61,263 bases of DNA, taken from positions 1 through 61,263 of the forward strand of contig CANMCF010000027.1 in the NCBI GenBank assembly GCA_947496215.1, in the 5' to 3' direction. This stretch comes from an uncultured Bizionia sp. GTDB lineage: Bacteria; Bacteroidota; Bacteroidia; Flavobacteriales; Flavobacteriaceae. Shown here one piece after another: positions 17,432 through 26,919 of the stretch. The position numbers and the translations under genes were made by a program. The stretch's first letter is position 1; each line of letters starts with the position of its first letter. Below the pieces are notes generated by a model. It worked only from the letters and a program-made list of their open reading frames with translations, did not search any database and was not told where the DNA came from.

Positions 17432-18769
17432 TTAGTTGTCTTCTATTTTTTGACCTTCTTCCCCATATAAGTCTATTGTACCATCCAACAATACGGCAAT
17501 TACTGTAACGTCTTTGTCTTGAACGGCTTCGGGCAAGTCAATGTATAACAATCCAGGCACTTTGCTCCAATACTGTTTTCCAACAACCTGGTGAGATAGT
17601 TTGGTGCCATTTCCAACGACCCAAATCCTATTGACTTTGTTTTTTAACCCTTTGATAAGCAGGGAACCATTGGGTTTGTTGTCTACATATAGATATAGTA
17701 TGGTTTTGTCTTTTGACAATGCCGTGTAACCATTGAAATGACCGTGAGGGATACCCGCTCTGGTGCCATATATTGCTTCTTTGTGTTTGTTGGTCCAACG
17801 TCCCAAACCTTTTAAAATGGAAACTTGTTCTTCTGGGATGGTTCCATCTGGTCTAGGACCGATGTCTAGCAACAAGTTACCACCCATACTGATGCAATCC
17901 ACAAGAATCCTTATGATTTGATTTGTGGACTTATATGCTTTGTCATTGGGTTGGTATCCCCAGGAATTGTTTATGGTCATGCAAAGTTCCCAATAGTTGT
18001 TTTTAGGTTTTGTAATGGGGACTCCTTGCTCTGGAGTTGCATAGTCTCCATAACCTTGCAGTCTGGAATTAATTATGGTCGTTGGTGTTTTTTCCAATAG
18101 CAATTGACGAATTTCCTTTGCTTTCCATTTTTCTGCAGATTGCTCCCAGTCACCATCAAACCAATATAGGTCTGGATTGAATTTTGTCAATTCCTTTATT
18201 TGACCAAAATTGAATTTCGTGAACTTTTTCCATCTCGACTTGTCTTCCTCATATCGCTTTTCGTTTCTTCGAAAATTTGGATAGTTGGGGTGAGACCAAT
18301 CCAAGAGGGAGTAATACAAACCAACTTTGAGGTTTTCTTTCCTAATAGCCTTCACAAAAGGGGTGATGAGATCTTTTTTTGCCTTTGTTTTGTCTACGAC
18401 ATTCAAATCACTTTGTTTGGTATTCCATAGTGCTACTCCATCATGATGCTTGGTTGTGATTATTGAATACTTTGCGCCACTTTCCTTGATGAGTTTGGCC
18501 CAATATTCAGGATCATAGTTTTTTGCGTTGAATCCACCCAGTTGCTTCATATAATCTTCATAAGGAATGTAATTGTTGTAAAAAGACCAAGATTCATCTA
18601 TTCCATTTACTGCATAAATCCCCCAGTGAATAAAAATCCCAAGTTTAGCTTCTTTGAACCAAGCCAATCTTTCTTCTTTCGAAAGTTCTTTTTCTTGTGA
18701 AAAACCACTGAAGGCATTCAAACAAAAAATAGTCGTCATTAAAATTACCAGTTGTTTTCGATGTTTCAT
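17432..18769 (-). CDS. GH29 alpha-L-fucosidase A (secreted)
   Basis: The 445-residue protein has a signal peptide (about 1-24, SGFSQ) without a lipobox. The GH29 barrel opens with LGIFIHWGIYAVNGIDESW, then KHHDGVALW (about 104-112) and the nucleophile aspartate in LYWFDGDW (about 200). A short C-terminal beta domain ends it. GH29 enzymes release alpha-L-fucose with retention of configuration. It is the last gene of the minus-strand fucose operon, 1 bp after the flavoenzyme gene. Absence of a lipid anchor suggests periplasmic action. Confidence 0.9.
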   Translation of the reverse strand: MKHRKQLVILMTTIFCLNAFSGFSQEKELSKEERLAWFKEAKLGIFIHWGIYAVNGIDESWSFYNNYIPYEDYMKQLGGFNAKNYDPEYWAKLIKESGAKYSIITTKHHDGVALWNTKQSDLNVVDKTKAKKDLITPFVKAIRKENLKVGLYYSLLDWSHPNYPNFRRNEKRYEEDKSRWKKFTKFNFGQIKELTKFNPDLYWFDGDWEQSAEKWKAKEIRQLLLEKTPTTIINSRLQGYGDYATPEQGVPITKPKNNYWELCMTINNSWGYQPNDKAYKSTNQIIRILVDCISMGGNLLLDIGPRPDGTIPEEQVSILKGLGRWTNKHKEAIYGTRAGIPHGHFNGYTALSKDKTILYLYVDNKPNGSLLIKGLKNKVNRIWVVGNGTKLSHQVVGKQYWSKVPGLLYIDLPEAVQDKDVTVIAVLLDGTIDLYGEEGQKIEDN

Positions 18770-18770
18770 T

Positions 18771-19937
18771 TTACTTGTTTTTATTGAGGAATTTAGGAAA
18801 GTCGATAACTTCTTTACAGCAAATTTGTTCCATTACCTGTTGCAATTCTGTTTTCAATAGAGAGATGGTATGATCTCCACCTTTGTTGCCCAAGGCAGAA
18901 ACCCCGTACATGAAAGAACGCCCCATGAAGGTAAATTTAGCGCCACTGGAGAGTGTTCTTGCTATGTCCGGACCAGAACGAATGCCACTGTCCATCATTA
19001 CAGTTATTTTGTCGCCATATTTTTTAGCAATTCTGGTTAATGGTTTTATAGTGGATTCTCCAGCATCCAATTGTCTCCCTCCGTGATTGGAAACGATAAT
19101 GCCATCCAACCCTAGTCGTAATGCTTTTTCTGCATCTATTTCATTGGCTACTCCTTTCAATACCAATTTCCCTTTCCACATATCACGAATGGGTTTGATT
19201 TTTTCCTCGTTCAGTCTTCCTGAAAAGGTATCGTTCATAAATTTTCCCAATTGTTTTAAATCGAGTCCTTTGGGCATATATGGTTTCAAGGTTTCAAAAT
19301 TGGGTTGTCCATATTTTAAGGTTTGAATTGCCCAATTTGGTTTTCCTAAGATTCGTAAAATGTTGTTGAAGGATATTTTAGGAGGCATCGCCAAACCATT
19401 TCTAATGTCTCGCGGACGAAATCCGAAAGTCGGGACGTCGCATAAAATGACCAAAACGGGACATTGTGCAATGGCAGCTCGGTTAATCAAATCATCACGA
19501 ACCTTGTCTTCGGCAGGATGATATAGCTGAAACCATGACTTACCTTCTGTAATTTCTGAAATGCGTTCAATGCTACTCGTGGATACTGTACTCAACACAA
19601 AAGGAATGTTGTGTTCAAAAGCGGCCTTTGCCAATATTTCTGGTGAATTTGGCCACATTAGGCCTTGCAAACCAACTGGTGCGATTCCAAATGGTGCATC
19701 ATAGACATGTCCAAACAATTCTGTTTGCATGTTGGAATAGGTGTGGGAATCCAAATAATTGGGCAATAATTCCACTTGTCTGATTTCCGAAGTGTTTTTG
19801 CGTAAATTCACATCTTCATTGCAGCCACCATCCAAATATTCGAAAGCAAACTTTGGAATCCTCTTTTTGGCCCTGTTTCTCAAATCGTCAATAGATGGAA
19901 AGCGTGTATCGAACTTTATTTCTTTCTTGTTGCTCAT
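18771..19937 (-). CDS. FMN-dependent alpha-hydroxy-acid oxidising enzyme, L-lactate dehydrogenase type
   Basis: The 388-residue cytosolic protein belongs to the LldD/glycolate-oxidase family. It has APVGLQGLMWPNSPEILAKAA near the N-terminal barrel strands, the catalytic histidine in VSNHGGRQLD (about 278-287), and the FMN-phosphate loop MDSGIRSGPDIARTLSSGA. The non-phosphorylating L-fucose pathway yields L-lactate as an end product. An L-lactate oxidiser in the same operon would turn it into a second pyruvate. The substrate is inferred from context; glycolate or mandelate cannot be excluded by sequence. Confidence 0.85.
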   Translation of the reverse strand: MSNKKEIKFDTRFPSIDDLRNRAKKRIPKFAFEYLDGGCNEDVNLRKNTSEIRQVELLPNYLDSHTYSNMQTELFGHVYDAPFGIAPVGLQGLMWPNSPEILAKAAFEHNIPFVLSTVSTSSIERISEITEGKSWFQLYHPAEDKVRDDLINRAAIAQCPVLVILCDVPTFGFRPRDIRNGLAMPPKISFNNILRILGKPNWAIQTLKYGQPNFETLKPYMPKGLDLKQLGKFMNDTFSGRLNEEKIKPIRDMWKGKLVLKGVANEIDAEKALRLGLDGIIVSNHGGRQLDAGESTIKPLTRIAKKYGDKITVMMDSGIRSGPDIARTLSSGAKFTFMGRSFMYGVSALGNKGGDHTISLLKTELQQVMEQICCKEVIDFPKFLNKNK

Positions 19938-19946
19938 TGGTCTGTA

Positions 19947-20276
19947 TTATAATTGAAACACTTTTTTCATCAATAGCCATTTCTCACCGGGCTTGGCGAT
20001 TGGCAATGCTTGTTGATAATTCCACATCAGCTTTTCCCAAGCTTCATTTTCTGGGTACTTTGCATCGATCGAAGCCTTTTTGTCAAAGGAAAAATCGTCA
20101 TCCACTTCCATAATCATGAACATGCGATTGCCCACTCTATGGATTTCCAAGTTTTTGATACCAGATTCTTTGATGCAGGCTATGATCTCTGGCCATACCT
20201 TGGTGTGGTGATCTTCATATTCTTTGATGCTTTTTTCGTCATCGATCAAATCCAATGCAAAACAATGTCTCTTCAT
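19947..20276 (-). CDS. L-rhamnose/L-fucose mutarotase family protein
   Basis: The 109-residue protein matches the RhaM-type mutarotase family: KRHCFALDLIDD at the start, YEDHHTKVWPEI with the conserved histidine pair (about 20-31), and NLEIHRVGNRMFMIMEV (about 42-58). It interconverts sugar anomers so that enzymes receive the form they use. Its place between the fucose transporter and the flavoenzyme gene indicates L-fucose as substrate. Confidence 0.85.
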   Translation of the reverse strand: MKRHCFALDLIDDEKSIKEYEDHHTKVWPEIIACIKESGIKNLEIHRVGNRMFMIMEVDDDFSFDKKASIDAKYPENEAWEKLMWNYQQALPIAKPGEKWLLMKKVFQL

Positions 20277-20286
20277 CTTGTTGGGT

Positions 20287-21603
20287 TCAGATTGTTTTCA
20301 TTTCGTGTTTTGTGTATACCGAAAACCCATACCAAGCTATGTAGACGAAGCAGAGTAATGGCAAGATGAAAGAGAAGTTGACTTCGGAGACACCTGCAAT
20401 CGTAGTATCCGATACTCCGTTTCCTCCAGCATCAATGATTATTCCTTGTAACTTTGGCATTAATGCCCCACCTACGATTGCCATGATCAAACCAGCTGAG
20501 CCTACCTTTGATTGTTCTTCGGTCAAACCTCCCAAGGCTATGCCATATATGGTAGGAAACATCAAAGACATACAGAATGAAATGCCTACTAGACTGTATA
20601 ATCCGACAAATCCTTTTATCCAAATGGTTCCTACTGTAAACAGCATTGCGAAAAGGGCAAAATACATCAATAATTTGCCTGCACTCATAAATCTCAACAG
20701 ATAGGTACCTATGGCTCGACCAATTGTAAATATCACAAATGCTGCCATTTGATAGTAGCCAGCGGTCACACTATCCATTCCCATACCTTCCGCATATTGA
20801 TAAATGTAGGTCCAGCACATAATTTGCGCTCCAACATATAATATCTGCGCCACGACTCCCAAGACATACTTTTTGTTCTTGCCCAAAACGGCAAATGTAT
20901 CTCCAATACTTGGCATGCTACCTTCGTCTTTGGATTGTGGCATCTTACTTACCACAAACAATATGAAAACACCTATTAGTACGAGTCCCAAAATAACATA
21001 AGGATTACGAATGACCAACAAATCGGAAGTCTTTACCAAAATTTTCGAAGCTTCATCCAAAGCACTGAAATCTGCTATGTCATCGGATTGCAAATTTCTC
21101 AAGACGAATTGTTGCGCCACGAACAAACCAGCAATCAAACCTACAGGATTAAATGCTTGAGCCAAGTTTAAACGTTGAGTAGCAGTTTCTTTGGCTCCCA
21201 TTGCCAATGCATAGGGGTTGGCGGCCGTTTCCAAGAATGCCAGGCCAAAGGTTAGGATGTAAAGCCCTAGACAGAAAAACCAAAATTGCTCTGTAATGGC
21301 AGCTGGGTAGAATAGCAAAGCACCCAACGCATATAATCCCAATCCTATTAAAATCCCTACCTTATAAGAATATTTGCGCATGAACATGGCAGCTGGCAAA
21401 GCCATGCAAAAGTAGCCTCCGTAAAAGGCCATCTGTACCCATGCTGCTTGAGAATTCGAGAGCTCCAAGACTTTTTTGAATGCTTGAACCATAGGATCTG
21501 TTACGGCATTGGCAAATCCCCATAGTGCAAACAGTGAAGTCACCAATATAAAGGGAACTAGTACCTTTTTGGATACTACGGGTATTTTTTCTGTATTCTT
21601 CAT
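20287..21603 (-). CDS. fucP: L-fucose:H+ symporter (MFS)
   Basis: The 438-residue protein has 12 membrane helices and the FucP-type signature near the start (LFALWGFANAVTDPMVQAF). A family-typical FLETAANPYAL stretch follows (about residue 133 on), then AQAFNPVGLI. FucP imports L-fucose with protons across the inner membrane. It lies 10 bp from the mutarotase gene and 24 bp from the dehydrogenase gene, which is consistent with import feeding the oxidative route. Confidence 0.9.
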   Translation of the reverse strand: MKNTEKIPVVSKKVLVPFILVTSLFALWGFANAVTDPMVQAFKKVLELSNSQAAWVQMAFYGGYFCMALPAAMFMRKYSYKVGILIGLGLYALGALLFYPAAITEQFWFFCLGLYILTFGLAFLETAANPYALAMGAKETATQRLNLAQAFNPVGLIAGLFVAQQFVLRNLQSDDIADFSALDEASKILVKTSDLLVIRNPYVILGLVLIGVFILFVVSKMPQSKDEGSMPSIGDTFAVLGKNKKYVLGVVAQILYVGAQIMCWTYIYQYAEGMGMDSVTAGYYQMAAFVIFTIGRAIGTYLLRFMSAGKLLMYFALFAMLFTVGTIWIKGFVGLYSLVGISFCMSLMFPTIYGIALGGLTEEQSKVGSAGLIMAIVGGALMPKLQGIIIDAGGNGVSDTTIAGVSEVNFSFILPLLCFVYIAWYGFSVYTKHEMKTI

Positions 21604-21627
21604 TTTAAATGATGTTGTTGATTAATA

Positions 21628-22416
21628 TTATGTCAATGCTCTATCCAAATGTGTATAACCGCCATCTATGTGTATTAGTTGCCCTGTCGTGTGACTAGAT
21701 TGGGGTGATAACAAAAAAGTAACCATGTTGGCTATTTCCTCCTTGGTCGTCATTCTGTTTTCCAGCGGAATCTTCTGGGTTATCTCTTTTAATTTTTCTT
21801 TTGGATTTTCAAAGGCCTTAATCCACTTGTCATACAATGGCGTATAACATTCTGCCACGATAACTGCATTTACCCTAATCCCATGTGGAAGCAGTTCTAC
21901 TGCCCACTCCCTCGTCAAAGCATTTCTACCTCCATTTGCAGCGGCATAGCCCGAGGTCTTTCCTTGCCCTGTCTCTGCAGTTTTGGAGCCAATGTTTACG
22001 ATACTTCCTTTACTTTTCTTTAGTTCTGGCAAGGCAAAATGTGCCATTGTATAGTAATGAGTGAGGTTGCGGTTCAAGGACCTTATGAAGTGCTCTATGT
22101 TTCCATCTTCCAATCCTACGCCATCATTTATACCAGCATTGTTTACCAAACCATCAATTTTCCCTTGTTCTTCTATGATTTTTTTTATGGCGTTTTTGCA
22201 TTGTTCAGGATCTGTGAGTTCTGCCAAGGCATATGATGCTTTCTGCTTTTTGTCCTTAATTGCTTTTACGACATTCTGTACATCGATCTTGTTTCTACCT
22301 ACTATGATCGGTATTGCACCTTCACTGGCCAGTAGATTGCAGATGCCATTTCCAATTCCCTTGGACCCTCCGGTTACAATGATGACTTTATCTTTCAATT
22401 TCAAATCCATATGCAA
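21628..22416 (-). CDS. SDR oxidoreductase, probable L-fucose dehydrogenase
   Basis: The 262-residue protein has the SDR nucleotide motif TGGSKGIGNGI (about 15-25), NNAG (about 92-95) and the active-site segment IGSKTAETGQGKTSGYAAAN. The usual YxxxK reads YAAAN here: the codon for the lysine position is AAT. The conserved serine and tyrosine are present. By context it oxidises L-fucose to L-fucono-lactone, the first step, followed by the lactonase at 29310. The alternative 2-keto-3-deoxy-fuconate step is better given to the other SDR at 31024. Confidence 0.75.
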   Translation of the reverse strand: MHMDLKLKDKVIIVTGGSKGIGNGICNLLASEGAIPIIVGRNKIDVQNVVKAIKDKKQKASYALAELTDPEQCKNAIKKIIEEQGKIDGLVNNAGINDGVGLEDGNIEHFIRSLNRNLTHYYTMAHFALPELKKSKGSIVNIGSKTAETGQGKTSGYAAANGGRNALTREWAVELLPHGIRVNAVIVAECYTPLYDKWIKAFENPKEKLKEITQKIPLENRMTTKEEIANMVTFLLSPQSSHTTGQLIHIDGGYTHLDRALT

Positions 22417-22428
22417 TTATACTTTTCT

Positions 22429-24528
22429 TTAATGTTTGGTGATGACTCCTATTTCTCCAACGGATAACCTTTTGTCACCATCGACAATCTTTATGCCTTT
22501 TAGTTTTACGTATCGTGCTTTTGCTGTGTTAAATTTAATAATTTGTTCGATAGGACTACTCTTGATGTTTCCAAATTCTCCTTTAGCCATAATTCTCCAA
22601 TCTTTGTTATCGATACTTGCCGAAAATTCATAGTGTGAAATGATTCCGTATGGCCATCTTCCTTGCATAGGCATGTATGTAAAGCCTTGCAATTGATGTT
22701 TTCTACCTAAATCTATGATTATCTCACCAGCTTCATCGCTTTTTTCCGTAGTCCAAGTCGTTTTAGGGTTGTCATCGATTATTTTGTAAGTGTCGTCTAA
22801 TTTTCCAGAACTCACCTGTACTACCTTCCAGTCTTCTTTACTGATGTCGAAATAGATTGTTTGCGGTATGGTTTGTTGGTTGTTTTCAGGATTGTGGGCG
22901 ATCACGTTCAATGTTGTAGGTTCATTAACTATAAAGGGAGAACTGTATTTCTTTGATTTCGATGTTGGATTGGTACCATCCATAGTATAATGGATTTCGA
23001 TGTTCTTGTCCACTGTTTCCATTGTAACCCTACCTTTTGCATCTCTGATTACTGTTGGTTCAGTTAGCAAACTCGGAGCACGATATAGCTCTATGTTTGA
23101 AATTGTCGGTACAGCCTTTGCATTGGTGATGTTAATCCTTATTTTTGAAGCTTCTATGGTATCGAATCGTAGAATTCTCTTTGCTCCAATGGTGGATTGT
23201 GTATCGATGGTCCTCCAATTTCCATCAATCTCCGCTTCCACGTCGAACCCATTGATGCGTTGACCAAGGGAAATGTATTCTTGCAAAAGTACTCTGTTTA
23301 TTTCTGTAGGGACATCAAATTCAAATGTAATGGAGGCAGTTGTAACATTGTCATCTGTTGTCCAGTAGGTTTTGTGATCATCATCAATAACGTTGTCTAA
23401 CTTGAATTTGGAATGGTTCCCTCTTATGTTGGTTGCCGTGACTCTTGCTCCTTTTGCCAAATCGTGTGCAAAGTCCTTTTCAATTTGATGTTTTAAGGCC
23501 ATTAATTGTTCTATGTCTTTTTCGTGCACCAATCCTCTAAAATCGACAGGAAGGTTTAAAAGCAATGAAGCATTTCTTCCAATGGACTGATAATAGATGT
23601 CTACCAAACGAGATAATGTCTTTACTTGAATGTCTTCTGAAGGATGGTAATACCAACCAGGTCTAATGGAAACGTCGCATTCCGCAGGAATCCAATGTGT
23701 TCCATCTTCATGGCCAGAGCGGAGCTCTTTGTATTTTTGATAGCCAGGATATACTTCTTTTTGTCTCAATAGGCTCCAATTGGTTTCGTTTGCCCAACCT
23801 TCTTCATTACCCACCCAACGTACGCCTGGCCCCCCATCCCCAAAGATGACGGCATTGGGCTGCAATCCTCTTACAATTTCCAAGACCGTGTCCCATTGAT
23901 AATATGTCTTGTTGTCGATCTTACGAGTTTCGTTTGCCCCTCCATAATATCCTGAACCTCCATTTGCGCCATCAAACCATACTTCGAAGATGTCTCCATA
24001 GTTGGTTAGCAATTCTCTCAATTGATCGTGGAAATATGTGACGTATTCTGGTTTTCCGTATTCGGCATGGTTTCTATCCCACGGAGATAGATAGATGCCC
24101 ATTTTCAATCCATATTCCTTACAGGCTTCAGATAGATCTTTCAAAACATCTCCTTTACCGTTTTTCCAAGGGGAATTCTTTACGGAATGTTCAGTGAATT
24201 TAGAAGGCCATAGACAAAATCCATCGTGATGCTTTGCGGTGATGATTACCCCTTTCATTCCGGCTTCTTTGATGGTTTTTGCCCATTGTCTTGCATTTAA
24301 CTCCGTTGGGTTGAATTGTGATGGAGACTCAGCGCCATTCCCCCATTCCATGTTTGTGAATGTATTCATGTTGAAATGGATGAAGGCATAATACTCCATG
24401 TCGTGCCAAGCCAATTGACGTTCGGAGGGCAATGGTCCATAAGGTTTAGGTTCCTTGACGTCTTGTTTGCAGAATACCAACAAGCATATAAGTCCAAATA
24501 ATATGATTATGAAATAAAATCGTTTCAT
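22429..24528 (-). CDS. GH29 alpha-L-fucosidase B with CBM32-like domains (lipoprotein)
   Basis: The 699-residue protein starts with a lipoprotein signal (lipobox LLVFC, cysteine about residue 20). The GH29 catalytic part (about 35-345) has AKHHDGFCLWPSK and the nucleophile in EVWFDGANGGSG. An F5/8-type-C/CBM32-like domain (about 350-480), a short chitobiase-type beta segment with IHYTMDGTNPTS, and a second F5/8-like domain (about 560-699) follow. This architecture is typical of GH29 subfamily B, which favours alpha-1,3/1,4 fucosides of complex glycans. It is probably membrane-bound by its lipid and faces the glycan. Confidence 0.9.
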   Translation of the reverse strand: MKRFYFIIILFGLICLLVFCKQDVKEPKPYGPLPSERQLAWHDMEYYAFIHFNMNTFTNMEWGNGAESPSQFNPTELNARQWAKTIKEAGMKGVIITAKHHDGFCLWPSKFTEHSVKNSPWKNGKGDVLKDLSEACKEYGLKMGIYLSPWDRNHAEYGKPEYVTYFHDQLRELLTNYGDIFEVWFDGANGGSGYYGGANETRKIDNKTYYQWDTVLEIVRGLQPNAVIFGDGGPGVRWVGNEEGWANETNWSLLRQKEVYPGYQKYKELRSGHEDGTHWIPAECDVSIRPGWYYHPSEDIQVKTLSRLVDIYYQSIGRNASLLLNLPVDFRGLVHEKDIEQLMALKHQIEKDFAHDLAKGARVTATNIRGNHSKFKLDNVIDDDHKTYWTTDDNVTTASITFEFDVPTEINRVLLQEYISLGQRINGFDVEAEIDGNWRTIDTQSTIGAKRILRFDTIEASKIRINITNAKAVPTISNIELYRAPSLLTEPTVIRDAKGRVTMETVDKNIEIHYTMDGTNPTSKSKKYSSPFIVNEPTTLNVIAHNPENNQQTIPQTIYFDISKEDWKVVQVSSGKLDDTYKIIDDNPKTTWTTEKSDEAGEIIIDLGRKHQLQGFTYMPMQGRWPYGIISHYEFSASIDNKDWRIMAKGEFGNIKSSPIEQIIKFNTAKARYVKLKGIKIVDGDKRLSVGEIGVITKH

Positions 24529-24530
24529 TT

Positions 24531-25943
24531 CTATAGTTCTTTTCCTTTTATGTGAAATGCCCAGGCATGAGAGCTTTTACTCCAAGTATCCAACAATATC
24601 TTTGGAATTGTAATTTTTAGACCTTCATTTTCTACAAATTCCCATGGTATGGGAGAATCATTTCCCAATAGATATATGTTGGTGTTCGGTCTGGGTTTTA
24701 AATTTTTTATAACAAATGTTGCTTTTGGCTTTTTCAATGTGATGGCATAGAAGTCGTCTTTCCCTTTTTTCTTGGTAAAACGGATGTTTTCTCCTTGTTT
24801 GTAGTTTTTTTGCAATCGTTCTGTCTTGTATATAGCGATTCCATTTGTGTTTAACCATTCCCCCATTTGTTTCAATCTTTCCAAACTAGGTTCTGGGATG
24901 ACTCCATCTGAAGTCGGTCCAATATTCAATAGATAATTACCTCCTTTGGCAGTTACATCTATCAAGTTGTGAATCAGTACTTCTGAGGATTTCCAATTGT
25001 TGTCATTCTTTTTGTATCCCCAAGTATCATTCATGGTCATACAGGATTCCCAATCCGAGTCTGCGGCCTTATCCAGAATTTCTTGTTCTGGGGTACCAAA
25101 ATCCCCTGCGTAATCACCATTTTTCTTATTCATTCCCTGCATTCCTTGGCGACCTTTGTCTACACGGTTGTTTATAAGGATGTCAGGTTTCAAGGTACGT
25201 ACGTATTGATAGAGCGCCTTGCCTTGCTCATGTGTGAATTCATCCACCCATTCCCCATCAAACCATAAGATTGATGGGTCATAGTTGTCAACCAATTCCT
25301 TTACTTGTGGTTTCATGTAATTTTCCAAGTAGACTTTAAACTTTTCCTTGTAGCCTATGGTATCTTTTTCATTTCTTAGAAAGGAATCGTATTGTGCATC
25401 TGGATGATGCCAATCCATTATGGAGTGATATAGTCCAAACTTTATACCTTGTTTTTTACAGGCTAAGGATAGTGCCTTTAAAATGTCTTTTCCATAAGGT
25501 GAAAAATCTACGATATCGTAATTGGAAACCTTAGAGTCCCATAACGAAAAACCATCATGATGCTTGGATGTAATGACAACATATTGCATTCCTGCTTCCT
25601 TCATTGTTTTTGCCCATAGGTCTGCATCAAATTCTTGTGGGTTGAATAGCTTTGCATAGGTTTCATACTCCTTGGCAGGAATCCTTTCGTAATATTGAAT
25701 CCACTCTCCAATGCCCTTTACTTCTTTCCCTTTGTGTACTCCGGCGGGTACAGCGTATGCGCCCCAATGAATGAACATTCCAAATCGGGCATTTCTCCAC
25801 CACTCCATACGAGCATTGAAATCAGTTTCTGTTTCTTCTAGATAATTTATTATTTGCGATGCTTTTGGACTGTTTGATCTTTTTTCTCCCTGACAGGATA
25901 GAATCAATATTGCCAAGATTAGAATGTAAACTTTTTTTTGCAT
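24531..25943 (-). CDS. GH29 alpha-L-fucosidase C (lipoprotein)
   Basis: From the ATG at 25943 the protein is 470 residues, with a proper lipoprotein signal (MQKKVYILILAILILSCQGE). The frame extends upstream to 26006, but that would put 21 basic residues before the signal and overlap the neighbour, so I prefer 25943. GH29 motifs: FGMFIHWGAYAVPAG, KHHDGFSLWDSK and the nucleophile in LWFDGEW. No added binding modules. It lies 2 bp upstream of fucosidase B in the operon. Confidence 0.9.
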   Translation of the reverse strand: MQKKVYILILAILILSCQGEKRSNSPKASQIINYLEETETDFNARMEWWRNARFGMFIHWGAYAVPAGVHKGKEVKGIGEWIQYYERIPAKEYETYAKLFNPQEFDADLWAKTMKEAGMQYVVITSKHHDGFSLWDSKVSNYDIVDFSPYGKDILKALSLACKKQGIKFGLYHSIMDWHHPDAQYDSFLRNEKDTIGYKEKFKVYLENYMKPQVKELVDNYDPSILWFDGEWVDEFTHEQGKALYQYVRTLKPDILINNRVDKGRQGMQGMNKKNGDYAGDFGTPEQEILDKAADSDWESCMTMNDTWGYKKNDNNWKSSEVLIHNLIDVTAKGGNYLLNIGPTSDGVIPEPSLERLKQMGEWLNTNGIAIYKTERLQKNYKQGENIRFTKKKGKDDFYAITLKKPKATFVIKNLKPRPNTNIYLLGNDSPIPWEFVENEGLKITIPKILLDTWSKSSHAWAFHIKGKEL

Positions 25944-25980
25944 GAGTGATTTTTTTTTGACTAAAAAGAGTTTCATAGAC

Positions 25981-26919
25981 TTAGTTTTTCTTGCTAAAGA
26001 CTTCATCTACGTTTTTTCCTCTCCAAAAATCAGGAACTTCCAATCCTAATAGGTGGGCAATGGTGGTAGCGGTGTCATAAGTTACGATACTTGATTTCAG
26101 CTTTCCTTTTGCTGGTAGGTTTTTTCCATGGATTATCCATGGAATTTCTACTTCCAACAAGGTCTTTCCACCGTGCCCTTTGTCTATTCCACCATGATCT
26201 GAACTAAATATGATGGCCGTATCATTTAACAAGTCATTTTTTTTCAAGGTATTGATTATGTCTCCTATCAAAGTATCTATTTTTTCGACAGCAGCATAGT
26301 ATTCTGGTGTGTCGTGACCAATGTTGTGCCCAGTACCATCTGGTTCATCGAAATGAATGAAGGTTAGCGAGGGTTTTTCTTTTACGAAGAACTCCATGGC
26401 TTTGTTTTTAGTATCCACATCGGATTTCCCGTTGTAATCCAGGTCGACCATATTTTTTTCGAAAAGATGCCCTATCCCATCCCAAGTATAGGAAACGCCT
26501 TTTTTTGAATCAGGCAATTGTTTGTCTATTAAACTGAAAATGGAGGGATATATGTTTCCTTTTCCAATGACTCTTGATGGTAGTTCTGGTGTCTTGCTAC
26601 CCCATTCCGTATAGCCGTGTAATTCGGGACCGGACCCCATGATCATTGATGCCCAATTTACAGCGCTCGATGAAGGTAATACTGCTCTGGCCTTAAGTGA
26701 ATAAGAGCCTTGAGTCATTAATTTTCTGATATTGGGGGTTTTGGCTTTTTTAAAGGCATACCCTCCAAAGCCATCGGAACCAATTAGGATGACTCGTTTG
26801 ACTATTTGTTTGGGGCTTTCCTTTTTTTCGGGGGAATTACAGGAAGTGAAAGCACCGATGCAGATTAGTGCCATTGCAAATAGATTTAAAATTCGTGCCA
26901 TCGCTTTATGTGTTTTCAT
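25981..26919 (-). CDS. Alkaline-phosphatase-superfamily lipoprotein (type I phosphodiesterase-like)
   Basis: The 312-residue protein has a lipobox (GAFTSC, cysteine about 27). It has the metal-site pattern of the superfamily: IGSDGFGG (about 47-54), the nucleophile region PSSSAVNWASM (about 82-92), HFDEPDGTGHNIGHDT (about 194-209) and FSSDHGGIDKGHGG (about 242-255). The nucleophile position seems to be a serine, where nucleotide pyrophosphatases have threonine. It could remove phosphate, sulfate or phosphodiester groups. Within a fucosidase operon a glycan substituent is a plausible substrate. It abuts the GH95 gene with no gap. Confidence 0.75.
   Translation of the reverse strand: MKTHKAMARILNLFAMALICIGAFTSCNSPEKKESPKQIVKRVILIGSDGFGGYAFKKAKTPNIRKLMTQGSYSLKARAVLPSSSAVNWASMIMGSGPELHGYTEWGSKTPELPSRVIGKGNIYPSIFSLIDKQLPDSKKGVSYTWDGIGHLFEKNMVDLDYNGKSDVDTKNKAMEFFVKEKPSLTFIHFDEPDGTGHNIGHDTPEYYAAVEKIDTLIGDIINTLKKNDLLNDTAIIFSSDHGGIDKGHGGKTLLEVEIPWIIHGKNLPAKGKLKSSIVTYDTATTIAHLLGLEVPDFWRGKNVDEVFSKKN

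Noticed and set aside
25944-26006. Longer start for fucosidase C at 26006.
   Set aside because: It would add a basic stretch before a perfect lipoprotein signal and overlap the upstream gene by 26 bases.
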